A program made the position numbers and the translations under genes. Positions 44,279-54,428 of a stretch of 64,000 nt of DNA are shown piece by piece. Position 1 is the stretch's first letter; every line of letters starts with the position of its first letter. The stretch comes from Podarcis raffonei (taxonomy: Eukaryota; Chordata; Lepidosauria; Squamata; Lacertidae): NCBI RefSeq assembly GCF_027172205.1, contig NC_070614.1, positions 48,548,001 through 48,612,000 of the forward strand, written 5' to 3'. The notes beneath the pieces were generated by a model. That model was not told where the DNA came from and ran no database searches. It saw nothing but the letters and a program-made list of their open reading frames with translations.

Positions 44279-44992
44279 AGGGTACTCTCATTTTGTCTCA
44301 AGAAAATCACCATCGTGATTTTATAGTTCAAATCGGGATTCACAAAATGTTTAGGGGTATGCATAACCCTGCCCCCCCCCCATGAAAAAAGCACTGCATA
44401 TAAGAAGGAAATCAAGAGCAACACCAATAAAAGCATCCATAAATACTTATTGGCTAAAGGGGGGTGCAGAATCATGTTATAAAATCCTACCTAAACCAAG
44501 GTTTTCAAAAGACATCTGAAGGGATAGAGGACTGGTTCCTGCTGAACTTCTACAGGCAGGGACTTCCACAGGGCAGGTCCTGCCACACTAAAAGTTCAGT
44601 CCCTAGTGAAGGCCACCCAAACCTCAGGGTCATGGGGAACCATCACAGCTCACAAAGGAACAGGCGGGAGCTCTGGTGAGCTCTGGCTGAAAAGAAGTCC
44701 TGGAAGTCTCATAGACAAGTAAGATTGTCTTCCATGAACACGGTCTTAACAGCTCTGTGGGCACCACCATCCATATCTCCTGGTTCTCCTGAAAGCAAGC
44801 ACATCCCTGCACTTTTGATCCTGCCTTTCAAGAGACAGGAGCCCAAAATGTGTGTTTTGATAAACCTGGGAGGATGATATTCTATGAAATTCCATACCCT
44901 AACCACAAAACAAACACCCACTCCAGCGGCAGGGGAAGCAGGTTGCAACGTAAGTCATGCTGGAGGATTTTTCATAGCACTGCATCACTGTG

Positions 44993-45009
44993 CCCAACTG
45001 GGGTAGCGG
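44993..45009 (+). other. IGHD: D18: IGHD gene segment, gamma family
   Basis: 5' RSS: GGATTTTTC (44965-44973, 6/9), 12 bp and CACTGTG (44986-44992, 7/7). Core CCCAACTGGGGTAGCGG, frame NWGS. 3' RSS: CACAGTG (45010-45016, 7/7), 12 bp and TCAAAAACC (45029-45037, 8/9). Spacer and flank follow D5. Confidence 0.88.
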
Positions 45010-45246
45010 CACAGTGAAATGAAGCCTATCAAAAACCTGGGACCACTATGTTTGTGCTTCTCTTTAAGTGCAGCTCAGGCAGGCAGGAAAATATATTGGC
45101 CTATTGTTGAAACTGCAGCAATCTGAAATTAGGGAGTGGGCAGGATCAAATTTTAGTTCTGAATTGTACAGGGAGGGATCATTTTTTTAAAAAATTTAAC
45201 CTTAAACCAGATTTTCTTGCAAAAACCATTATTTATGATTATGATT

Positions 45247-45247
45247 G

Positions 45248-45284
<37 letters not shown>

Positions 45285-45440
45285 CCGCCCATCTGACTGG
45301 GTTGCCCCAGAATATTAAAAATATGATAAAACATAAAACATTAAAAACTTCCCTAAATAGGGCTGCCTTCAGATGTCATCTAAAAGTCAGATAGTTGCTT
45401 ATTTCCTTGACATCTGATGGGAGGGTTTTCCACAGTTTTT
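45247..45440 (-). mobile_element. L2-type LINE 3' end, minus orientation, with (ATT)n
   Basis: (ATT)n, then CCCGCCCATCTGACTGGGTT and GACATCTGATGGGAGGG. Same family as 19565-19960. Confidence 0.7.
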
Positions 45441-45964
45441 GTTCAGTTATTTTGCATTACAAAATACCCCTAAAACACAAGTATGTGGAACCTTTGGCCT
45501 TCCAACTGTTGCTTGAATCCAACTCCCATCAGCCCCTGAAAGATTGGCCAATGGCTGGGGATGATGGGAGTTGCAGTTCAGCAATGTCTGGAGGGTCAAA
45601 GGTTTCCCACACCTATCCAAAAAACCAACATTATCCATTATCAGTGCTTTAAAAAGCAACTGTATTACTGTAATTAAAACGTGAACTTTTGAAAGTAGAG
45701 GAGTTTAAAAGGATGCATTTGTGGATTCTTTTTGCCCAACACCATTAATTTGGCTGTGGCCTTGTAAACTTTAAGATGGATCAAAAAGATATGTCACGCT
45801 TCTCCCCTAGCCAAGGCCTGGGAATTCCAGGTTGAATGTCTCTATTTACTAGCAGCTCTACAAATTTCAGTCCCAAGGCCATGCATGCTGCATGGCACCC
45901 ACTACTCCTGGCACCCACGTTTGCGGAGTCAAGCTGGCACTCCTGACAGGAATATACCACAATA

Positions 45965-45980
45965 TTTCTATAGGAGCTAC
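45965..45980 (+). pseudogene. IGHD: D19: IGHD relic, beta family, 3' RSS split by a LINE
   Basis: Aligned to D6, the core is TTTCTATAGGAGCTAC and the 3' heptamer is GATAGCA (45981-45987). Three bases into the 12-bp spacer a BovB LINE has inserted. The rest of the spacer and the nonamer TCAAAAACT (48002-48010, 7/9) lie beyond it. Removing the insert and one copy of the 8-bp target duplication gives a spacer of exactly 12 bp. The 5' signal is also poor (CACAATA at 45958-45964, no good nonamer). Confidence 0.72.
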
Positions 45981-45983
45981 GAT

Positions 45984-47993
45984 AGCAACATTTGTTGTTG
46001 TTTAGTCATTTAGTCGTGTCCGACTCTTCGTGACCCCATGGACCAGAGCACGCAAGGCACTCCTCTCTTCCACTGCCTCCCGCAGTTTGGTCAAACTCAT
46101 GCTGGTAGCTTTGAGAACATTGTCCAACCATCTCGTCCTCTGTCGTTCCCTTCTCCATGTGCCCTCCATCTGTCCCAAGATCAGGGAGTCTTCTCTTCTC
46201 ATGAGGTGGCCAAAGTATTGGAGCCTCAGCTTCACGATCTGTCCTTCCAGTGAGCACTCAGGGCTGATTTAGAATAGAATAGAATAGAATCATAGAGTTG
46301 GAAGAGACCACAAGGGCCATCGAGTCCAACCCCCTGCCAAGCAGGAAACACCATCAGAGCACTCCTGACATATGGTTGTCAAGCCTCTGCTTAAAGACCT
46401 CCAAAGAAGGAGACTCCACCACACTCCTTGGCAGCAAATTCCACTGTCAAACAGCTCTTACTGTCAGGAAGTTCTTCCTAATGTTTAGGTGGAATCTTCT
46501 TTCTTGTAGTTTGGATCCATTGCTCCTTGTCCGCTTCTCTGGAGCAGCAGAAAACAACCTTTCTCCCTCCTCTATGTGACATCCTTTTATATATTTGAAC
46601 ATGGCTATCATATCACCCCTTGACCTCCTCTTCTCCAGGCTAAACATGCCCAGCTCCCTTAGCCGTTCCTCATAAGGCATGGTTTCCAGGCCTTTGACCA
46701 TTTTGGTTGCCCTCCTCTGGACACGTTCCAGTTTGTCAGTGTCCTTCTTGAACTGTGGTGCCCAGAACTGGACACAGTACTCCAGGTGAGGTCTGACCAG
46801 AGCAGAATACAGTGGCACTATTACTTCCCTTGATCTAGATGCTATACTCCTATTGATGCAGCCCAGAATTGCATTGGCTTTTTTAGCTGCTGCGTCACAC
46901 TGTTGGCTCATGTCAAATCTGTGGTCAACCAAGACTCCTAGATCCTTTTCACATGTACTGCTCTCAAGCCAGGTGTCACCCATCTTGTATTTGTGCCTCT
47001 CATTTTTTTTGCCCAAGTGCAATACTTTACATTTCTCCCTGTTAAAATTCATCTTGTTTGTTTTGGGCCAGTTCTCTAATCTGTCAAGGTTGTTTTGAAG
47101 TGTGATCCTGTCCTCTGGGGTGTTAGCCACCCCTCCCAGTTTGGTGTCATCTGCAAATTTGATCAGGATGCCCTTGAGTCCATCATCCAAGTCGTTGATA
47201 AAGATGTTGAATAAGACCAGGCCCAAGACAGAACCCTGTGGCACCCCACTAGTCACTCTTCTCCAGAATGAAGAGGAACCATTGATGAGCACCCTTTGGG
47301 TTTGGTCAGTCAGCCAGTTACAAATCCACTGAGTGGTAGCATAGTCAAGACCGCATTTTACCAGCTTCTTTACAAGAATATCATGGGGCACCTTGTCAAA
47401 TGCGTTGCTGAAATCAAGGTAGGCTACATCCACTGCATTCCCTTCATCTACCAGGGTTGTAATTCTGTCAAAAAACGAGATCAGGTTAGTCTGACATGAC
47501 TTATTTTTCAGAAATCCATGCTGACTATTGGTGATCACAGCATTCCTTTCTAGGTGTTCACAGAATGTTTGCTTAATGATCTGCTCCAGAATCTTCCCTG
47601 GTATTGATGTCAGACTGACTGGGCGGTAATTATTTGGGTCCTCTCTTTTCCCCTTTTTGAAAATAGGGACAACATTTGCCCTCCTCCAGTCTGCCGGGAC
47701 TTCGCCTGTTCTCCAGGAATTCTCAAAGATGACTGCCAGTGGTTCTGAGATCACATCTGCCAGTTCTTTTAATACTCTTGGATGCAGTTCATCTGGCCCT
47801 GGAGACTTGAATACATCTAAACTAGCCAAGTATTCTTGTACTATCTCCTTAGTTATTCTGGGCCGTGTTTCCTCTGCTGAATCATTTGCTCCAAATTCTT
47901 CAATTTCTTCCTTAAGAATGGATAGGTTTGATCTTCTTGCAGTCCATGGGACTCTCAAGAGTCTCCTCCAGCACCATAATTCAAAAGCAACAT
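45984..47993 (-). mobile_element. BovB (RTE) LINE, 5'-truncated, carrying a nested CR1
   Basis: The minus strand at 46002-46235 encodes the BovB reverse transcriptase C-terminus (LQYFGHLMRRE, then RTRWLDNVLKA, then HGVTKSRTRLND). The 3' end is at about 45991 with a TTG-rich edge, and the 5'-truncated end is at about 47985. AGCAACAT flanks both sides (45984-45991 and 47986-47993) as target duplication. BovB sequence breaks off at GGGCTGATTT (46270) and resumes at CCTTAAGAATGG (about 47910), with CR1 between. Confidence 0.88.
46271..47908 (-). mobile_element. CR1 LINE, 5'-truncated, nested in BovB
   Basis: The 3' end has (AGAAT)n and CATAGAGTTGGAAGAGACCA. The minus strand carries an open frame (CR1 part from about 47900 down to 46447) for most of a CR1 reverse transcriptase: SPGPDELHPRVLKEL, FKKGKREDPNNYRPVSLTS, AFDKVPHDIL, SGVPQGSVLG, IKFADDTKLGG and ERVQRRATKMVKGLE. 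The endonuclease and ORF1 are absent (5' truncation). The open frame suggests a fairly recent insertion. Confidence 0.9.
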
Positions 47994-48010
47994 AAAGAAT
48001 GTCAAAAACT

Positions 48011-49358
48011 CCAACCAAACAGCCAACTGTGCATACACTGTAGACTTTTCCCCAAGAACAGTATTTGTATATTTATCTGTCTTATCAGTATCCATGCCCT
48101 ACAGGAGCTGGTTTCATTCACCCAGCCCACCAGCAGACCAACTCTGCGTAACAAAGATGTCTGCAAACATGACATTGGACATTGGACATTGACAACCCCA
48201 GTGCTTGGAGACAAACAGTCAGGTCATGCATCCATAGCAGTGACCAGAGGAAGAATGACCCCTGGGAGGAGAGCAGACAGAATAAATGCTATGGTGCATC
48301 TGCAGCAGCACAACTAGATGGCTTCATCTGCCCCAGCTGCAACAAAACCTGTCTCTCCCATATTGGTCTCAGCCTTCCAAGAGTGTGACTTCACTCCCAA
48401 AGGCGCACTCCTCTCAAGACAGACGGATGCTAACCACAACCACAAGTGCTGGCTCTCTATAATAGAATTTGTAGGACACACTTGAAAACATAAAAAGTGG
48501 TCTGATGGGAAACTGGAAATAGGGGCATTCAAACTATCAGACTGCCACCAACCACCCAAGCACAAAGAAGCCCCTTTGGCTTTTGTAGATCCAAACTGGA
48601 ATAATCAGTTCTTTACAAACCTTTTAAAATCCTACCAGAGGATATCAAGTACCTTATTTTCATGGTACCACAGACAAATTTCAGAGCAGATGTCCCATCT
48701 CAGCACATTATATACATGAACAGTGCTCTTGCCAAAACACTATTCTCTCCCCATTCCATCCTGCTTTTAGCCTGCCTCTAACCCCAGGCTTTTGTAGTTC
48801 TTGGGAGAGCCATTTACTTGCATTTTTCTCCCTGTAGCCTTCAGAGAGACTGAAACAGGCAACTCCCTTCAAAATGGAGATTTGCAACTCAATACCTTCA
48901 TCACTTGATCTAAGGTTACAACACTCACGTGTTAGCTACCAAAGAACAACAACCAGTTAGTTCATCATTAACTCAGCAGGACCCTCAGAGTCCTTTAGAA
49001 AACCAACAACATTGTGGGGAAAACCCCAGTTAGCAATACACATTTACCCATTTTCCATTTTAAACCTTAATTAATACACATGCATTCTTCATTTCTGTCT
49101 CAATTGAACCATTATACTTAACCACTTGAAGGACAGACCTGAAATAATGCAGCATTGCAGGAGGGAAAACATTGCTGATGAATGTTTCTCACTCTGTCTG
49201 CCCACAACCACCTGAGCCAGAAGATGGTCCCATTAACTTCATTAGGATAAGTGGTTTTATGACCACATTTAAGAATCCCATCTAAGAAAAAACAACTATT
49301 TTATGTCACAGGCAAAAGTCAGAATGGATTACCACTCTTATTGCTCCTGAATCCTGCA
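48011..49358 (+). other. Gap between D19 and D20
   Basis: No gene, RSS pair or clear repeat recognised. Confidence 0.45.
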
Positions 49359-49386
49359 GATTTTTGTCATGCCTTTTATCATGGTG

Positions 49387-49402
49387 TGTATAACTGGGGC
49401 TC
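49387..49402 (+). other. IGHD: D20: IGHD gene segment, alpha family
   Basis: 5' RSS: GATTTTTGT (49359-49367, 8/9), 12 bp and CATGGTG (49380-49386). Core TGTATAACTGGGGCTC, frame YNWG. 3' RSS: CACAGTG (49403-49409, 7/7), 12 bp and GCAAAAGCC (49422-49430, 7/9). Confidence 0.87.
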
Positions 49403-49899
49403 CACAGTGATGGATACTGTAGCAAAAGCCTGCTCAGCCAACCAACAGTGAAGCAAATGCTAAGTTTTCCGTTGCATATATGAATTGTTCCCCTTGAGTG
49501 GGCCACTTTCAAGTGGCAAAGACATGTTGCAGTCTTTTAAAAAATATGCTTTTCTCTAAACAAAAATACATTTATGTTGATTTTAGGCATGCAAACACTA
49601 GGCTATATCATTCTTTTGCTTCCACCAGCACCCCCTTACACTGTTTCAAAGGTCATTCCTAACATCTTTCCATGTTTGTATGGTGGCTTCCTCCACTGCA
49701 TGTGAATTACTTCATAAGGAAGGGATTCAGATGACACACAAATTCCATGTCCACTTTTTAAGCTCTCACCTGAGAATAGAAAATGTCTTTACACCGACAG
49801 TACCATGGGCAAAAGTCAGAGTGGGTGAACTAACTAAATACTTATTTCTGAGCAATATTTGTCAACGCTTCATTTTTTGTCAAACCATGTATCAAGGTG

Positions 49900-49925
49900 G
49901 ATATGATTACAGCAGTGGTTATTAT
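49900..49925 (+). other. IGHD: D21: IGHD gene segment, alpha family, Tyr-rich
   Basis: 5' RSS: ATTTTTTGT (49872-49880, 7/9), 12 bp and CAAGGTG (49893-49899, 5/7). The core is 26 nt and one frame reads YDYSSGYY, much like the human IGHD3-22 product (YYYDSSGYYY). 3' RSS: CACAGTG (49926-49932, 7/7), 12 bp and TCAAAAACC (49945-49953, 8/9). Confidence 0.9.
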
Positions 49926-50370
49926 CACAGTGACTAATGTCCTATCAAAAACCTGCACAGATTATTAAAGGGGAAATAGAGCCAGTTGTGCTGCTGTTGC
50001 TGAATTTACTTCTTATATTGTGTACATGATTTTTATTGTGCCATGTTCAGGTGTGAAAGATCTCTGCAACGGAGAAGCAGTTGTTGGAACTCCCAACACA
50101 TATTTTTCGCTACTAAATATCTAGTTTACAAGTAGACATCTCCAGGGTCGAGGCATAAATAGTGTGGGTTAAAATTTGAGGTTAGATTTAGGATTAAGGG
50201 TTAAATTAAATTTAGGATTTGAGGGCAATTATATATAAAATCAGTAAAGCCTGAGAGCTGCAGGAGGTAATTTTCTGTCAAAATCAGAGCATTATTGTCA
50301 GATACATCTGGGTTTTTTTAACAAGGAAGATTTTTCTCCAGTGGTTTAGGTTTGGGCATGTATCACTGTG

Positions 50371-50387
50371 GTCTTCTAGCATTCCTT
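50371..50387 (+). pseudogene. IGHD: D22: IGHD relic, eta family
   Basis: 5' RSS: GGTTTAGGT (50343-50351, 7/9), 12 bp and CACTGTG (50364-50370, 7/7). Core GTCTTCTAGCATTCCTT. The 3' heptamer GACAGTG (50388-50394, 6/7) remains but the nonamer position (ATTTGCACG) matches only 3/9. Confidence 0.6.
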
Positions 50388-50985
50388 GACAGTGACAAAC
50401 TCATTCATTTGCACGGGAGAGTCTCCTCTAAGTTCCAGGGCCAGCCAAAACAATGGAAAACTTTAATAGTTTCATTTCATTTTGTTCAGTTTATACACCT
50501 CTTTCCCAAAATGGACTGTGGCTAGGGTAAATCACAAAAAATCACATTATTATCAAATTTTATTTTTTTTAATTAACATATCTCTATATTATTTTTCAAG
50601 AACAATATTCTTCTCAAATAAAATAGGAGGGGGAGAGGAATATGTTACAAAACATATGTTTTTTAAAATCAAGGCAGATGTAATCAGGAGGGAAACCATC
50701 AAAAACCATATATTTAAAGAAGAAGCAGATAACCTGTGGCTTTAATGATGTTGCTGGACTACAACTCCCATCATCGCTGACCATCATCCCTGAACATATG
50801 ATGGCTGTGGCTGAAGGGAGTTGGAATCAAACAACTTCTGACAGGTTATAGGTTCTCCGCTCCTGACCTAAATAGAGGTTCTGTGGTTTCCCTCCAGATC
50901 TTGCTTTATTTAAGAAAACTGACAACTCCCCTTCTGTCCTGTCCCTCCCTGCACCAGAAAGAAGCCAAGTCTGAGCAAGCTTTTA

Positions 50986-51042
50986 AGGTTTTGTGAGGAC
51001 ACAGACCACTGTGGGACAATTGTATATATCTGCAAAAAATGC
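50986..51042 (+). pseudogene. IGHD: D23: IGHD relic, theta family, core almost absent
   Basis: 5' RSS: AGGTTTTGT (50986-50994, 7/9), 12 bp and a perfect CACTGTG (51007-51013). Only about 1-2 bases separate it from a decayed 3' side (GACAATT, 12 bp, AAAAAATGC). The core has been lost compared with D9. Span given covers both signals. Confidence 0.42.
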
Positions 51043-51300
51043 AGCAACTCTACAGCCACAGTTGACATAGTGAAACTGTAGTGATGGCTCTATGTTCTGC
51101 TGTGAGCACTAGGACGAAATGTAACATACCGTTTCAAAACTGACCTAAAGCACACCATCCATTTCTTCAGACAATAAAATATTCCTGGAAATGTGAAACC
51201 ACAGTTCCCTCCAAACCAATGTTCTTCATGGAGCATGGTTCTTGATGCTTTCCCACTCGTTACTTATCACACAGTTTTTGTATGGGAACATGTCACAGTG

Positions 51301-51313
51301 GCAACTGGGACGG
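51301..51313 (+). other. IGHD: D24: IGHD gene segment, delta family
   Basis: 5' RSS: AGTTTTTGT (51273-51281, 8/9), 12 bp and CACAGTG (51294-51300, 6/7). Core GCAACTGGGACGG, frame NWDG. 3' RSS: CACTGTG (51314-51320, 6/7), 12 bp and ACAAAAATC (51333-51341, 8/9). The two heptamers look swapped: the 5' one has the 3' consensus and vice versa. Confidence 0.88.
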
Positions 51314-52215
51314 CACTGTGATAAACATCCTTACAAAAATCCCCCATGTTCAGAAAGGAAGGATGCCTGTGAAATATGGGTAGACCAACAGACCACAAGG
51401 CCAACAGACCACAAGGCATCTCCACTTTGACAAAGCTAAGGCATCAATCTGGAACGAATGAATCTTAGTCCGAACTTTAATAACCCAAGCATCTGCTACT
51501 CTCTGTCTTCTTAAACACAAACGTAAGTATGACGTCCAATGTTTTTTACATAAATCTCCAGAACTTTCCACATAAAGCAATCTGGGACTTGTGTAATGCA
51601 GCAAGAGGCAGAAGATGCTTCCCAAGTCTTGTCCATTATTTAAATACATCCTTAAACTTTCCCAGCACATTAAGAACATGGGCAAATAGCTCACACAGAA
51701 TAGGATCAAATAGGCAAAAAAAAAAAAACCAACCCAGCGGCACCTCACCTGCTGGTAGATCTGACGTTCTTCAGGAGAAACACATATCAGTCTCTCTTCT
51801 CATGAAGCAAAACAGCTTTTTAATTCGGTCATTGCACTATTGTTTTACACCATCTAGCACCTGGTCTGTACTGAGTTGACATTTGTAAATAAGAGTTGAA
51901 GGGGGAGCAGCAGTATTATTCTCTATTTTCCACTCAAGCACACACACCCTCTCTCACACACACAAGCACGCAACACAAATACCAAGTCTACCTCTATTAT
52001 CCACACATAAATATCTAGTGCTCTGTTTGACTACCAACGTTACTTAGCACCAAACTTCCTCTTCCTTAATTTCCTCACTGCCTTATAATTCTTTGTCTTT
52101 AAAAGATGTCAAGTCTGCCTGGATTTTTGTATGCAGCTCTAAATGCATGAAGCATGCTTTGCCACAAAAAATAAAACTGCCACCTCTCTTTCCCTCCGCA
52201 CCTCCCCCCTTCAGC

Positions 52216-52297
52216 ATCCAAAATTAATCTTTAGTCAGGAAGCCTGTTTTCATTCTCTTTCCTCCCACCATTGAAGCAGGAAGCTGACAAAGACCCA
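52216..52297 (+). repeat. D-module non-coding block, copy 4
   Basis: CCAAAATTAATCTTTAGTCA, GGAAGCCTGTTTTCATTCTC and TTGAAGCAGGAAGCTGACAA. Closest to copy 3. Confidence 0.78.
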
Positions 52298-52740
52298 GAG
52301 CTTACTTGAGTAGAGAAGTTGAAGGAAGTAAAGAATGGAATTTGAGGGAAGGGGCAAGAGACAGGGAGGTCTTTTGTTTGTTTAATGAAGATTTAAACCA
52401 TTTTCCAAGATAACTCACCCTCCCAAGGACTGTTAAAGATTCTCAGTAAAGCAAAACAATTAGATGAGACAAAAATCGCTAAAACTATAAAATGACAGTA
52501 GTGAATAAATAAATAAGATGCAAAAAAGCAGATAAAAGCATTAGCAGCAGATTAAGCACTGCATCATGAATTATATTAGATTGATATTCCACCCTTCTTC
52601 CCAAAGGAGTCCAGGGAGGCAAAGACACAAACAATAAAAGATATTAAGACATCTAAACACAATTCCAGCACAGATGCAGACTTGGAAAGGTGTCTACTTA
52701 AAAGAGTTGTTTAAAGAAGGCTTCCGTAGGTACCTAAAAG

Positions 52741-52948
52741 CACTGGCGGACGAAGGTGGGGGCGGAGGGAGCGGTCCATCACGGGTGCCATCCCGGGGGC
52801 TGACATTGTGGCCGCCCCCGCCCCCCAGGACACTCAGTGCTCACCGCACACACACCCAAACGCGTGCCACACACCCCCTGGGACGCACACCAGCCATGCC
52901 CCCGGATGTACATCGCTCCCGGTACCAGAGCAGGTAGCTTTGCCACTG
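52741..52948. mobile_element. GC-rich hAT-type MITE
   Basis: Ends CACTGGCGGA and TTGCCACTG form imperfect inverted repeats. The 8-bp duplication CCTAAAAG flanks both sides (52733-52740 and 52949-52956). The host sequence is an L2-like LINE fragment (about 52560-53000). The inside is GC-rich (CGCCCCCGCCCCCCAGG) with no coding capacity. Confidence 0.8.
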
Positions 52949-53399
52949 CCTAAAAGACAACAGAGATGGCACCTGACTTAATAGGAGAATTCCAACAGGT
53001 CGCATTCCAATCCTGATAAGATGCTATTTGCACGAGGCCTTCACTTGTAGAGAGTGGCAATAGACCAAGTATATATGGGGTGAGACAATATGTTACGTAT
53101 AATTGTTTAATTGACATTGAAATGGAAAATGCCTATGTGTATGCTGAAAGGGTTTAACTGGAAGATTCCATTGAAGCTATGGAAAAACAGAAGCTTCTCT
53201 GAGCTCTTAGATGGGGTGATAATTGATGTTATTCTCTGCTAGCTAATACATGAGTCTTTAACCTTAGATCACATGAGAGCTACTGAATTGCAAATCACCA
53301 TTTTGAAATGGAGTTGCCTTTGGGTCCTTTGTTCCCAGGCTCTGTGGGAGTTAAGATGTGTCTCCTGAAGGGACAGAATGCAGCTCCAGCCGAAATGGA

Positions 53400-53690
53400 G
53401 GCTGCTGCTGCTGTCGTTGTTGTTGTTGTTGTTGTTGTTGTTGTTATGCCGCCCGTCTGACTGGGTTTCCCCAGCCACTCTGGGGGGCTCCCAACAGAGT
53501 TTTAAAAACACAATAAAACATCAAACATTAAAAACTTCCCTAAACAGGGCTGCCTTCAGATGTTTTCTCAAAGTCAGGTAGTTGCTTATTTCCTTAACAT
53601 CTGATGGGAGGGCGTTCCACAGGGCGGGTGCCACTACCGAGAAGGCCGTCTGCCTGGTTCCCTCCCTGCTAGAAATCAAGCTAAAAGGTG
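53400..53690 (-). mobile_element. L2-type LINE 3' end, minus orientation, with (TTG)n
   Basis: (TTG)n at 53416-53444, then CGCCCGTCTGACTGGGTTTC and GAGGGCGTTCCACAGGGCGG. Same family as 19565-19960. Confidence 0.72.
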
Positions 53691-53728
53691 AAGCTATAGT
53701 TTAGTCAAGCTATTCTAGTCAAATATTA

Positions 53729-53960
53729 ATACAGTGGAACCTTTGGTTGTGGACGCAATCCATGATGGAGGCACATCTGTAACCTGCAGAGTTTGCAAGC
53801 TGAAGCGCCGTGTCTGCGCCGGCGCAATTTGGCACTTCTGCGCAAAATGCAATTTAGTGCTTCTGTGCATGTGTGAGCGGCGAAACCCGGAAGTAACCTG
53901 TTCCGGTACTTCCGGGTTTCCCGCGGTCTACAACCCGAAAACACGTAGCCTGAAGCTAAT
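53729..53960. mobile_element. Mariner-like MITE (variant)
   Basis: TACAGTGGAACCTTTGGTTG at the left end and CCGGAAGTAACCTGTTCCGG inside are features of a squamate mariner MITE. The right end is diverged. Confidence 0.6.
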
Positions 53961-54356
53961 ATAAGAAGAGATATGATTGTATAAAAATGATTAAGAATGT
54001 AAGTTTTTGAAATAATAATAATTTTAAAATATTTTTGAGCCTACTGGCATATTCATAAAAGGCTAGAAACTTGCCCTTTAAAAAGAAAACATAAAATTAA
54101 TATGCTCTGGCTGCTAAGTTCTTTGCTTCCAAATTTGCTGCTTGCATGGAAATGTGGACAGCACAAATCTCTGCTAATATTATAAAAGAGAACAAAACAA
54201 GGAAGAGAGATGAAATTTTGCCCATTTCATTTTCAGACACAATTTATTTCCATTGTAGAATTGGACATATGTGGTTTCAGGTTTCCCTCTCCCCTCTCCC
54301 CAGCATCCATAACGATGTTTCTCCAAGAGGTTTTTGCACTTGCCAATGCCACTGTG

Positions 54357-54400
54357 GGATGTTCACTGGATCATTTGGCAGTCTCTTAGTGAGTCTCTAC
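54357..54400 (+). other. IGHD: D25: IGHD gene segment, epsilon family, unusually long (44 nt)
   Basis: 5' RSS: GGTTTTTGC (54329-54337, 8/9), 12 bp and CACTGTG (54350-54356, 7/7). 3' RSS: CACAGTG (54401-54407, 7/7), 12 bp and ACAAAAATT (54420-54428, 7/9). The 44-nt core is about three times the length of its epsilon paralogues. Two frames are open: one reads MFTGSFGSLLVSL, the other DVHWIIWQSLSESL; the third has a stop. The 3' flank matches that of D17. It may have gained about 28 nt internally. Confidence 0.87.
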
Positions 54401-54428
54401 CACAGTGAAACATCTCTGTACAAAAATT

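Larger units (their letters stand above)
51342..54328 (+). other. Gap between D24 and D25
   Basis: No D seen. It holds module block copy 4 (52216-52297), an L2-like stretch split by a hAT MITE (52741-52948), an L2 3' end (53400-53690) and a mariner-like MITE (53729-53960). Confidence 0.5.

Noticed and set aside
54357-54400. D25 as two D segments fused after loss of inner RSSs
   Set aside because: No paired heptamers remain inside; only an isolated TTCACTGG is seen, so one long D is the simpler reading.
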